The translations under genes were made by a program, and so were the position numbers. From positions 58,631,377-58,695,376 of the forward strand of contig CM068313.1 in NCBI GenBank assembly GCA_034766995.1: a stretch of DNA of 64,000 nucleotides. The letters are read 5' to 3'. The notes under the pieces were generated by a model. That model was not told the DNA's origin. It did not search any database and worked only from the letters and a program-made list of their open reading frames with translations. Each line of letters starts with the position of its first letter. Within the stretch, counting starts at the first letter, position 1. Source of the DNA: Acanthacorydalis orientalis. Taxonomy: Eukaryota; Arthropoda; Insecta; Megaloptera; Corydalidae. Shown here one piece after another: positions 11,850 through 21,603 of the stretch.

Positions 11850-12900
11850 ATACATTAGCTCGTTCGATTTCATTCCCGTTTCTCTTCAACAAGTTGCTCA
11901 GCGTCATCCTGTCTACTCTGAATCTTCTCACGGCTTCATGAACAATAATTCTGTCTCTTTTGACAACAAGAAGAGTAATTTTGAATTTCTTCTTATCGAT
12001 AGGAGACTTCTTACGTTTCTAATTGCGTACCACTTGCAATTGAAAAAAGAACAACATTTTTGTAACGGAAAACAGAGTTACGCCACCGTAGATAAACCGT
12101 GTCACGGACGGATTTTCCCCGGTGGCCTTTGGACTGATTTACCCTGAACGCACCTTTTTGCTTTGATCGTTAATAAAATATAAAAAATGAAAGAAAATGA
12201 AAAGACTGTAATCGGATTCGTCTTCTGCATGCGTTTCTACATAAGAATCACTTACCTGAGAATTATTTGACGGAAGATTAATAATAAATAAAACAAATTT
12301 TCTAAGAACGAACGATTCACTTTTGGTCATCGGTAACACGTTAGCGAGAATAAATCTATCAACGTGGCATATAACCAAACAAAATTCCGTTGGAAAGGGA
12401 GACACTCTAAGACGTTTTATAATATTAATGGCGAGTTCATACGACACACATATCATGAGAGAACTACCCTGGACGGAATTACCCTGTGGACGGAATTGCC
12501 TCGATCTCTCCTACTATCTACACTGTTACAAGACAACTCAAGAATGACTGAACGGATTTTGATGAAACATTGACAATGTGTATTTTATCTATGAAGGTCT
12601 CAAGAGTATGTTTTATTAAAATAGAAAAGGGATCGAAAAAAATTGGAGGCGGAGCAGCCGCGTGACAAAGCCGAATCCGAGCGACAGGATGCTCCACTTT
12701 TACTTAAAATGGCTGTAAACCATGAATTATTCGGAATTTCAAATTATAAATTTCATACGTTATTCTTGAAAGGGTATACCTTCGGAAAATTCAAAAAAAT
12801 TGTTACTTTTTTGAATTTTCAGATCAAACTGACCCCTTAATAAATTAATTGCATTTCACTGATGTAAATTTTATTCAATTTTAAGCCACATACAATGAAA
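11850..12900. other. No gene recognised; mixed-composition sequence
   Basis: Contains several overlapping frames of 61-105 codons on both strands that look like no family. Two short GC-richer patches occur (12060-12150 and 12440-12560). The phrase GACTGAACGGATTTTGATGA at 12546 resembles text often seen in Helitron-like repeats, but no Rep or helicase motif is readable, so I do not assign it. Confidence 0.35.
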
Positions 12901-12982
12901 AAAAGTATTTAAATTCAGTTGCAAATGTTGGATAAGTCATATATTCACACAATTCAGGCAATATCTATGAGCAGCTGGTATA

Positions 12983-13152
12983 GACAGTTCCCATCAATAA
13001 TAACTAATAAACATCCGGACTAGACGACATCATCCGAGTTCTATAAGAATCTGAATCGACAGATCCCATTAAATAGCGACAGACACAAACATCCGAATTG
13101 GACAACGCCATGACAAGCTGAATGGACAGTGCCCATCAAATAATAACATCGA
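12983..13152 (+). repeat. Tandem repeats in U3-like region
   Basis: Three units start at 12983, 13058 and 13125 with the shared core GACAGTTCCCATCAATAATA (variants in each). A second shared core, AACATCCG-A-TGGACAACG-like, lies in the first two. Period is about 67-75 bases and the third unit is partial. Repeats of this kind are common in the U3 enhancer part of LTRs. Confidence 0.7.
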
Positions 13153-13157
13153 AGAAC

Positions 13158-13165
13158 TATATAAA
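13158..13165 (+). promoter_or_regulatory. TATA box of the putative LTR
   Basis: TATATAAA directly after the tandem repeats, in GC-moderate sequence rather than in a TA microsatellite. It fits the U3 promoter of an LTR. Confidence 0.5.
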
Positions 13166-13224
13166 CCAATACGTAGTTAGATTTAAGCAGATTTATTATA
13201 ATTACGTTTGTAGAGTAACATTTA

Positions 13225-14157
13225 CGAGGTCAGACAATTAAGTAATGCGACAAAATTCAAAAATCGAGTATATTTAAAAATTAAGGTACATCGCTGCGAT
13301 CCCCTTCAAAGTAGTCCCCTCCCGCATCTATACACTTATTCCAGCGAGTTTTCCAGTTTTCGTAACAATTCTGGAACACTTCTTGTGGGACCTCTCCGAG
13401 TACCCTCGTCACAGATTCTTGGATATCTTCAACGGAGTCAAAATGTCGACCTTTGACAAATTTTTTCAAATGGGGGAATAGGAAAAAGTCGCAGGGTAAC
13501 ATGTCCGGTGAATAGGGCGGTTGTGGTAACGTTTCGATGCCTTTAGACGACAAAAACTGAGAGACACTGAACGCACTGTGACAGGGAGCATTGTCGTGAT
13601 GCAGAACCCAAGTCTTCGCGATCTCTGGACGCACTCTGAGCACCCTTTTTCGTAATTTTTCGAGCATATTGCGGTAGAATACTTGATTTACGGTTTGTCC
13701 AGGTGGTACGAACTCTTTGTGAACCACCCCTTTGCTGTCGAAGAAGCAAATCAACATGGTTTTCACTTTGGACTTGCTCATTCTCGCCTTCTTTGGCCTT
13801 GGTGCTCCAGGGGACAGCCACTGTTGGCTTTGTCGTTTAGTTTCGGGGTCATATTGAAAGAACCAACTTTCATCACCAGTAATAACTCGATCGAGAAGAG
13901 TAGGATCACTTTCAACCTGCTCGAGACAATCTCGCGCACCGTTGCTCTAAATTTCTCTGTTCCATTTTCGTGACATGCACTACTCGCGCGTTGTTACAAA
14001 ACACTAAACAGCTGGCGAAGAAATGATCGTTCGAGGGTGGTCAAGGTCTCAATCGAGAGAGTAGGGATCTGCTATTACGGTGGCGGAGTTACAGGTTCGC
14101 AGTGTTACCACAGGCCGAGAAAAAAAATCGGTCGCATTACTTAATTGTCTAACCTCG
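13225..14157 (-). mobile_element. Family A mariner, copy 1 (933 bp, non-autonomous)
   Basis: Both ends carry the same terminal repeat, CGAGGTCAGACAATTAAGTA (left) and its inverted form (right). Flanking TA is present at 13223-13224 and 14158-14159. The element is inserted in the LTR-like sequence. Against a normal mariner of about 1.29 kb it lacks roughly 360 bases of the 5' part of the transposase. It is nearly identical to copies at 36.2, 54.0 and 60.1 kb, which points to recent transposition. Confidence 0.95.
13281..13965 (-). pseudogene. Mariner transposase lacking the DNA-binding half (family A copy 1)
   Basis: Reading starts with the usual MEQRNL, then jumps across a deletion to ARDCLEQVESDPTLL. 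The join puts the start codon out of frame and an in-frame TGA follows. From the catalytic core on, the frame is open: GDESWFFQYDPETK (first Asp), HHDNAPCH (second Asp) and PYSPDMLPCDFFLFP (third Asp) with 34 residues between the second and third, so DD34D. The end is CIDAGGDYFEGDRSDVP. The paired HTH domain is absent. It is similar to the HTH_48/GVQW3-like mariner transposases common in insects. Confidence 0.92.
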
Positions 14158-14170
14158 TATATAATTTTAT

Positions 14171-14176
14171 AATAAA
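14171..14176 (+). promoter_or_regulatory. AATAAA polyadenylation signal of the putative LTR
   Basis: AATAAA just downstream of the mariner insertion, before the end of the LTR-like block. Position fits the R/U5 part of an LTR, but the motif is frequent in AT-rich DNA. Confidence 0.35.
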
Positions 14177-14225
14177 ATCCGCTTGTGTTTTTTAAATAGA
14201 CGTTTCCGTAACACCAACACAAAAC

Positions 14226-14243
14226 TGGCACAGTCTGTAGGAT
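14226..14243 (+). other. Candidate tRNA primer-binding site
   Basis: TGGCACAGTCTGTAGGAT directly follows the LTR-like block. It starts with the TGG expected opposite a tRNA 3' CCA. It resembles, with a few differences, the tRNA-Ser-type primer site I recall for several errantiviruses. Position between LTR and leader supports the call. The tRNA identity is from memory and unverified. Confidence 0.5.
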
Positions 14244-14341
14244 TGCTGAGAACATTTCAAGGAAAAAAAGTCTTTTTTCAACGATTAATTTCGGAAAAAC
14301 TAAAACGACGAATGTTCGGAAGTGTTATAAAACTTAAGTGA

Positions 14342-14414
14342 AACTTGAAGCAGAGGACAAAATCGCCAACACTTCAAAACTTGAAGCAGAGGACAAAAAT
14401 CTCCAACACTTCAA
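14342..14414 (+). repeat. Two tandem 36-37 bp units in the leader
   Basis: The unit beginning AACTTGAAGCAGAGGACAAA and ending CAACACTTCAA occurs twice in a row with two small differences. It lies between the primer-binding-like site and the env start. Confidence 0.9.
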
Positions 14415-14517
14415 GAACCTCATAGCGGACCACATCGCCAAAACCAGCTAGATTAAGCAGCCGACGGACCAGAGACAACATCGCTCAAAATCCACTGGCA
14501 GTAAATTAAGGAAAGCA

Positions 14518-15645
14518 ATGAAAATACACATCACACTTATATTGATCATCACCTGTTGTTACAACAGAACAACAACTCAAGATTCCACGATCGATATAAC
14601 AACACCCGACTATTACCCTTAAGACCAGTAAATGCAAAATTTAAAATAAATTTTTGGTCATTTATTTAAATTTATCACAGAATTAATTAAGAAATGTAAA
14701 ATAATTCAATTAAATTTCGATGCAATAAAAATTTTAATACAAAATAACACTAAATATGAAAGAGAATTTAAAATTCATATCATTTAAAAAAAAACATTAG
14801 AAACTGAAATAGTCACCCAGATTAACCAACTAAACCTATTAAGTAATATAAGAACAAAACGAGCGCTAATATCAGGCTTAGGAACTGTATTAAAATCAAT
14901 AACCGATAATTTAGAACAAGATGACGCCGAAAAACATGATAGAGCCATAACAACTCTATACGATGACCAAATAGTACTGAAATTAATTGTAAACGAACAA
15001 ACAACACTTCTTCGAAACTCAATCTACGCCTTTAAAGAAAATATAGAAACACTAAAACACAATCAGATAACTCTAAAATCTCATATTCTAAAAATCGAGA
15101 TCGCTTTAAAAACGATAGAACTGAGAAATATTGAATTCTATCAATACACCCTTATACAAGTGATCATGGCACAAATAGTCACCACTTTCCAAATCATCTA
15201 TGATAGTTTTGATAAAATAGAAATCGCTATTACATTCGCGAAATTGAACACGTTTCACAATTCTATAGTAGAAAACTCTTGCACGAGACAGTATTAGTCA
15301 AAAAACAATTAACGAATAATAAATTACCTTTAGAAAATATACGTTATTTCTAAAAAGCTATAAACATTAAAAGTTATAGTAAATTAAACGAAATAATTTT
15401 TATTCTTCAAATACCAATTGTAGAACGCAGAAATTATGATTACTCTTACCTTATATCCCCTACCAATACAAAAAGATAAAACCTTTAAAACAATCTTACC
15501 ACGATCCAATTGATCCTATAATGATTAAGAAAGGTCAAGCACCATGTGAAATAAATTTATTAAAATATTCAAAGAACATAACAAATTGTGCACTAATACC
15601 AATCGAAATTAATCAAGTGAAAATACAAAGATTAGAGAAAACTCA
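14518..15645 (+). pseudogene. env: Errantivirus-type env (F-like envelope glycoprotein), broken
   Basis: The ATG at 14518 opens a hydrophobic signal-like segment (LILIITCC), which runs to a stop after about 34 codons. The frame then recovers in pieces. From 14788 to 15297 there are about 170 open codons with no early ATG. These contain the furin-type site RTKR (about 14848-14859), immediately followed by a glycine-containing hydrophobic segment and an acidic stretch, the layout of insect errantivirus Env and baculovirus F-like proteins. A long helical segment follows. After the TAG at 15295 further Env-like pieces occur at 15370-15510 and 15540-15640 in shifted frames. A one-base shift in the A run near 14787-14795 separates the N-terminal subunit from the cleavage site. 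No transmembrane anchor is seen before similarity ends. Several frameshifts and stops make it non-functional as it stands. Confidence 0.8.
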
Positions 15646-15880
15646 TACATTATCTATAACCACATAAGTTATTAATAAAATTAATGACAATGTATAATTT
15701 TTGACCTTTTCTTAAATTTTGAATCGAAAATGTATTAGTGATTTCGGTATGAATACTTATGAGAGTCACTGAATCATCATAATATACACAAATAAATAAA
15801 AAAGAGTTACTTTTCCTTCTACTGCATACTCGGAGAATTTTTTTCCAGTTTTTATTCACTTATATATATAGATATATGTA

Positions 15881-15928
<48 letters not shown>

Positions 15929-16066
15929 ATGCACAAAGAATTTACTACAAACACATGCTGTGATAAAGTAATAAAAATATAACAAAAGAACATTGTATCA
16001 AAACACAGTTTGACGTTACCCGTTCGCAACGTTGTAAATACATTATTTACAAATATGTATATACAC

Positions 16067-16128
<62 letters not shown>

Positions 16129-16204
16129 CCTAATGTGTGTGTATACATTTTGGATAATGTAAGCAGACAGGTATATGTATATTATAGTAAACGCGAGCAA
16201 AGCA
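15646..16204. other. No gene; two (TA)n arrays
   Basis: (TA)n arrays at 15857-15925 and 16071-16126 with unassigned AT-rich sequence between. The env similarity ends at the left edge, and no 3' LTR was found here. Confidence 0.6.
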
Positions 16205-16570
16205 ATGAACGAACAGTGTTCAATGGTCGAAGCGCGCTATATTTCAGAGAATTATAAAGACTGATGGCGATAGAGTGACAGTGCGCCCTGGCGTTACACG
16301 AAAAAACTCTCACGACGAATAATCTAAGACATTATTTTCACCGTTATATACGCCGGCGGGACGCCCGCCGCTTGCCGAAGAAATGAGCATATCGCGCAAC
16401 AATCGTCGACTCGTCCCCTTCACCGTCTGTAGCAACAAAAAAAAAACACACACGCACATTTGCACACTTCTTTTCGACCCTGAACGCTACCACTCTCACT
16501 CTCTTTGCTAGTAGGGCAACCACTGCACCAGTGATGCTGTCTTTGAGAAAAAAATAACCGCACCGTATTA
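16205..16570. other. CpG-rich island with a perfect GC hairpin
   Basis: The block contains many CpGs, a GC-only inverted repeat (16354-16370) and C/T-rich text ending in CTCTCACTCTCTTTGC. The 78-codon minus-strand frame over 16344-16580 has no recognisable domain. A host promoter or first exon is possible. No direct evidence fixes a transcript. Confidence 0.4.
16354..16370. repeat. GC-only hairpin (7-bp perfect arms, 3-bp loop)
   Basis: CGGCGGG, then ACG, then CCCGCCG. Every arm position is G or C, in a genome region that is mostly A and T. Confidence 0.9.
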
Positions 16571-17071
16571 TAAATGCCACATATAATGTATATTCAGATG
16601 TAAGTAGTGCTGATTTATATGTACATACATACTTACATACTCACTCACTTCACATACGATGGAGGATTTTGGAAATTTTAAATTACATTGTTACACTATT
16701 CCATCTTTAAAATAGTCGTTCTAATTGAAAACAGTTTTAGTCTTTTTGTGAACCTGATAAGATTTTTAATCCCAAAAGCAGGTAATTTGATTTTTAGCTA
16801 TAATTACACATTAATTATTATTATGTGATCTTAACACATTGCGTACTGGCTAATTTGTAGAAAACAACGTCAACACAGACCAAATTGAAACGATGTAAAT
16901 CAATATATGATTGTAACTTATTAAAGCTATGTAAAAAATTCCTTTGAAACAGTCATTTGTCGATTTAACACTCCTGTTTTAAAATATTTTTCTACAGAAG
17001 AGATATCTTGCTTCCAGTACTCAATGTGTTAATATATATATATATATATATAATATAAAAAAAACATTATT

Positions 17072-17680
17072 TTATAGAATTTTCCACTTAAATGGCTCTT
17101 CATATAGGATTATGATCCGAACCATACAAGTAGAATGGCCAAAAATTGGTTTCCGAATAACGAAATTCAGGTTACAGAGTGTCCAGCACAATCCCCTGAT
17201 CTGAACCACATTAACAATCTTTACGCAGATGTTGAAAAAGATGTTGAAAAAACCCAAAAGTGTTAATGAGTAATGGGAAGCAGTGACATCTGCATGGGCG
17301 TCCATTTCCCAGGAAAGATGTAGGCAATTAATCGATACTATATCAAGGATATGTTCAACGGACTTGGCTAATAATGGCCACACAACACAATACAAGATTA
17401 TTTTATTACATTTTATATGTAAATTTTACTTTTAATTTTAAATATATATGATACTTGGAAACACTGATATTTTTTGCACACTAAATTTTTTTTCAAACTA
17501 TAATAACACTAATCATTTAAATGGGAAATACTCGTATATATTAACTTATATTTTTGCACAAGTGAGATAAATAAACAGGGGTTAATATAGCAACAAATAT
17601 TTGAATTTATAATCAACAGAAAACTATTTGAGTTAATCCGTATAATCATATACAATGTACTGCTATTTTTTTGCACATAG

Positions 17681-17686
<6 letters not shown>
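17072..17686 (+). mobile_element. Tc1-like element, 3' half with degraded transposase
   Basis: The plus strand reads YDPNHTSRMAKNWFPNNEIQ (second Asp region; the family has DxxPKHTSK), then CPAQSPDLNHINNLYADVEK. The family motif is SPDLNPIENLW, so the catalytic Glu of DD34E has become Asn. Further text VTSAWASISQERCRQLIDTI is split over frames. The right edge (17664-17686) reads CTATTTTTTTGCACATAGGT, a Tc1-type terminus, adjoining a (TA)n array. The 5' half is missing. Confidence 0.85.

Positions 17687-17755
<69 letters not shown>
17687..17755. repeat. (TA)n microsatellite between two transposon ends
   Basis: TA run with a Tc1-like terminus on its left and a mariner terminus (17758) on its right. 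Confidence 0.97.
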
Positions 17756-17757
<2 letters not shown>

Positions 17758-17758
<1 letters not shown>

Positions 17759-19565
17759 TAGATGTAAGAAATAATTCGGTGCTTCTAAATTGAATCAAAT
17801 CATTATTCTGTTTAAACTTGAAATGTTTGATGGTCGTTAGAGTACATTAAAGTTCCAACCTTAATATTTGAAAATATTATACACACTAGCCAAGCAGTTG
17901 GTATAACCTTGCAAAAAAGTAGTGAGCATGATGGCGGCCGAAAAGCAGCATATTAGAAATTGTATACTTTTCGCATCAGAGTTGAAAAAAATACCGCCAA
18001 CGCCACGGGAATGATTTGTTCAGCTTTGGAGAAAGGTGTTGTCATGCATTAAACATTTTAAAAAAATGAGAGTTGTATATGTAGACATCCGCAGTAGTTT
18101 ACGTGGAATTACGAACGGTTAAAGAATTGAAAATGTTTCAAGTTGTTTAAAGAAAAAATTTATTGAAATTGTATAATGGACTTGCCAAACATTCAATTAT
18201 AATTATTTATTTTAAACTTTTAATTTTATTCATTTTTGTAATTGTAAAAATCACAAAAATGTATGTGCGCTCTTCTTACAGAGTATTCACATCTCTATCC
18301 GCAGATATTTTAGTTTTTATCGTACAATAAGTGTTTTAAGATATTCACCTTTTAATGCCTTTCACATCTTGAAAATCCATGTTCAAATTTACAAGGACAT
18401 AACTTTTAATCTAATAAATGGATTTTAACCAATGAAGCATTTTTAGGTTCCGAAATAGTTTTTAGCTGTTAAACACTTTAGATCCGATGTGAATCGGTTA
18501 AACGATTAGTGCGTACTGAGTGAGAACCTGCATTACAGCATTTTATAATGCTTGAAACGAAACATGTCACCCTTATTGAAAATATAGACGTAAATCTACG
18601 TCAAACATGGTTTTAAATGTTTCGGAGTGGTTGTAGTAATTTTTACGATCGAGAACTTTTCGGAGAATCGATAAATTTTGAAAACGAGGAGTTTGAACAG
18701 GTATTAAATGAAAACTCTGCTCAGATTGAACAAGAACTCGCTCAACAACTCGAAGTTACCTAGAAAATAATTTCCTATCATCTATATTGGTTAAGAAAAA
18801 TTCAAAAGCTTGACCGATGGATACCAAATGAACTCTGCTCGAAAAGGAAAGAAAGAAAATGCGATACGGCTATGTCTTCGCTCACAGGATTCAAAAAGAA
18901 AGATCTTTTGCATAAAATCATAACTGACGATCAAAAATGGAGTTTTTACGATAATCCTAAGCGTCGAAAATCATGAGTTATGCCGGGTGAACTATCGATA
19001 TCGACTCCAAAATATTCAAGCAAAAAAAATTGCTATTGTATATTTGGTGGGATATTGAAGGTGTATTATGAGTAACTTGAACTTGATCAGAGTATACATT
19101 TAGAGCGTTACCAGCAAATTCTCATCAATTAAACGACGAATTAGAAATAAAAACACAATTTACTCTCTAGGAAACGAAGCATGTCGTTTAGTAGCACGAC
19201 AACACTCAACCGCATGTCACGAAAGAGACCAAAGACGTTATTTGCTCATCAGGTTGAGAAGTTCATCTTAATTCGGTGTATTCAGTGGACCTAACCCTGT
19301 TAGGCTATCACCCGTTCCGATCGCTCCGGCATCACCTAGCTGATATCTATTTTAAAAAAGTGTAAGAGGTCCGAAAATTCATTGACAAACTCATCGATTC
19401 AAAGTCGCCATATTTTTTTAAAAATGTATTCGTCAATTACCAAACAGAAGGAGCAAAATTATACCAAATAATTGGCGATATTTTAAGATTAAAATTTATT
19501 TCATTTTCTGTAATAAACATTCATTTTCTATAAAAAAAGAACAACGAAATAATTTGTATATTTAA
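17758..19565 (+). mobile_element. Family C (SETMAR-like) mariner with an internal insertion
   Basis: Flanked by TA on both sides (17756-17757 and 19566-19567), with related ends TTAGATGTAAGAAATAATTC and the inverted TTAAATATACAAATTATTTC. The N-terminal HTH lies at about 17930-18053 (GMICSALEKGVVMH). A block of about 550 bases then interrupts it. The protein resumes near 18607 with the second HTH, then WIPNELCSKRKERK (18811-), ITDDQKWSFYDNPKRRKS (first Asp), YCIFGGILKVYYE, and broken HDN and SPDL regions around 19200-19330. Stops and frameshifts are numerous. The family resembles the transposase ancestor of SETMAR/Hsmar1. Confidence 0.85.
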
Positions 19566-19702
19566 TAGTCGTTGCACAGTCAAATAATTATTTTTTAAAC
19601 AACACCTCTAGTTCGTTAAGTTTATATGATTTAGCAAAAAATATCAAAAAGTATTACGTTTCATTTAAAATACAAATTTTCAAAACAACAAAGTGTAAAA
19701 TA

Positions 19703-20275
19703 TTAGGTTGGTAGGAAAATAATTGAAGTTATTGTTTTCTGAATTCCAACCTTAATTTTTTTTCAATAAAAATGTCAATTTATCGTATTCATAATAATAT
19801 CATTTTGAAGCACATTTTTCGGTCTGTATTTTGGTAACATCTACTTTGGTTTTATTATTAATTTTGATTCAAATTGGGCTATTGAATTAAAGATGAAAAG
19901 GTAGCGCATAAGAGCAATTTTTTGTATGAGATTAAAGTGAGTGTTAAAGCAGCAAAAAATTATCGTAAATTAAACGATTTTTTGGCGTGGGTACTGTAAA
20001 GGAATATATAGTGCAGTGATGGATAAAAAAATGTCATGCTAGGGATAAGAGCCTTGAAGATGAAGTAAGTCGTAGACGTTCTTCTTCAGTTCATGACGGC
20101 CAACTTAAGGCATTAGTTGAATCAGAACCATACACAATTCGAGAGATTGGACAAAAATTAAGCGTTAGTCATCCAAAAGTTTTGGATCATTTAAAACAGC
20201 TAGGAAAATCAAAAAAGAAAAAAATGTATATGGATTTGAAAGCCATAAGCCGTAATTATTTTTCTACCAACCTAA
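19703..20275 (+). mobile_element. Family B mariner, copy 1 (HTH-only, 573 bp)
   Basis: TIRs TTAGGTTGGTAGGAAAATAA and inverted TTAGGTTGGTAGAAAAATAA, with TA at 19701-19702 and 20276-20277. The interior encodes only the N-terminal part of a mariner transposase, in broken frames: RRRSSSVHDGQLKALVESEP and KLSVSHPKVLDHLKQLGKSK. It then joins straight to the 3' terminal 60 bases. The whole DDE catalytic region is absent. Related copies lie at 21.0, 22.8, 30.3 and 34.4 kb. Confidence 0.92.
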
Positions 20276-21013
20276 TATTTTAAATTACTTGGTCATACAG
20301 TGTGGCATTCAAATATTTTTCCTTCCAACTGAGGGATGATCTCAATGCAAGTGTTTTGTTTCGTGTTTGTGTTCGGGCGCTAATGATTTGAATTTTCGAC
20401 GCCCTCTTAAACTTCAAATAAACAACCACCTATCATTTCCACAAATATAGCTCTATCCTTTTATACTCTATTCTAGTGACTGAAAAACAGGATTAAGAAC
20501 AAAAAAGGTCTCGATATAACTGAAACTGTGTCTATAGTTTGTTTCAAAAATTGATTATTTTTTCGCCTCACTGTACACAACACTTTTTTGAGTCAAAATT
20601 GATCATTTTTTATTACTTTTTGTGTACAAAAAACTCTATGCGGACATGTTCATAGCACCAAGCTAAAGAAAAATCTCAGATCAGAGTACATTTTTTTCTG
20701 TACCTTGACGCTCTACAAATAATGTTAATCGAAATTCACATAAACAACAATCAATAATGATTTATTAAATATTTTTATAATTTACTAGAATTTCATTTAT
20801 TATTTGTAAGACGAAAAAGTATGTGATAGTAAAAAAATATATTTAATCACTTAAAAAGTACACATATTCGTTTTTCCAATATAAACCAGCAATATTTTAA
20901 AAAAGAGGCCTTAGAATACTTAAAATAGCTTGAAAAATTTTATATGAAAGTGTAGAAATTATTGATATCATTAAATAAATGATGATTAAATATTCCATTC
21001 AATTTATGAAGTA
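20276..21013. other. No feature recognised
   Basis: AT-rich sequence between two family B copies. No coding similarity and no clear repeat found. Confidence 0.5.
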
Positions 21014-21603
21014 ATTATTTGGTAGGAAAATCATTACGGTTTTCGTTTTCTGAATTCTAACCTTAGTTTTTTCCAATGAAAGTGTCATTTCATCGTGTTC
21101 ATGTTAATATCATTTTAAAGTGCATTTTTCGGTCTATATTTTAGTAATATCGACTTTATTATTATTTTTTCTTTAAATTGGGCTATTGAATTAAGGATAG
21201 AAAAGAAGCAAATAAGCATTTTTTGTATGAGATCAAAATGGATGGTAAAGCAGCAACTGCTCCTAAATTAAAACGATTCTTTTGGTGACGGAACTGTTAA
21301 GGAACGTATGGTACGTTCCTTAACAGTGCCGTCACAACAGCAATGGCTGTTCTAAAAATTTAATGCGGAGGACGAGAACCATGAAGATGAAGAAGATCGC
21401 GGGCGTCCTTCTTCAGTTCATAACGACCAACTGAAGAAATTAGTTGAATCAAAACCACGCACAACAATTCGAGAGCTTGCACAAAAGTTAGGCGTTTGTC
21501 ATCCAATAGTTCTGGGCCACTTAAAACAGCTAGGAAAATAAAAAAGAAAAATTTCAAATAAATTCGAAGGACATAGGCCGCAATTATTTTTCAACCAACA
21601 TAA
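21014..21603 (+). mobile_element. Family B mariner, copy 2 (HTH-only)
   Basis: Same structure as the copy 0.7 kb upstream and in the same orientation. The second HTH is well preserved: GRPSSVHNDQLKKLVESK, TTIRELAQKLGVCHPIVLGH, LKQLGK, then a stop and the terminal block. The left TIR is decayed (TTTGGTAGGAAAATCATTAC); the right end ACCAACATAA is followed by TA. It contains a fold-back palindrome at 21285-21335 that other copies lack. Confidence 0.9.
21285..21335. repeat. 24-bp fold-back palindrome inside family B copy 2
   Basis: Arm 21285-21308 and arm 21312-21335 are reverse complements with a single mismatch and a 3-base spacer. The arm sequence ACTGTTAAGGAACGTA belongs to the normal family B text, and the second arm replaces what should follow. 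This is the mark of a template switch during replication. Confidence 0.9.

Larger units (their letters stand above)
12905..14225 (+). mobile_element. Probable errantivirus-type LTR, interrupted by a mariner
   Basis: Upstream of a primer-binding-like site and env lies a block with LTR architecture: tandem repeats in a U3-like part (12983-13152), a TATATAAA box (13158-13165), an R-like region split by a mariner at 13225-14157, and AATAAA at 14171-14176. With the mariner removed the LTR would be about 390 bases. Its left boundary is uncertain because no second LTR copy is in the window to align. The assignment rests on order and on the adjoining env. Confidence 0.6.

Noticed and set aside
12331..12573. 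Overlapping frames with GACTGAACGGATTTTGATGA nearby, as a Helitron
   Set aside because: No Rep or helicase motif and no defined ends; a phrase match from memory is not enough.
13281..14226. Whole 13.2-15.6 kb block as one complete retrovirus-like provirus
   Set aside because: No gag, protease, reverse transcriptase or integrase text and no second LTR is present in the window.
14226..14243. Fragment of a tRNA gene
   Set aside because: Only the 3'-complement-like 18 bases are present, with no cloverleaf or internal promoter boxes; the position suits a primer-binding site.
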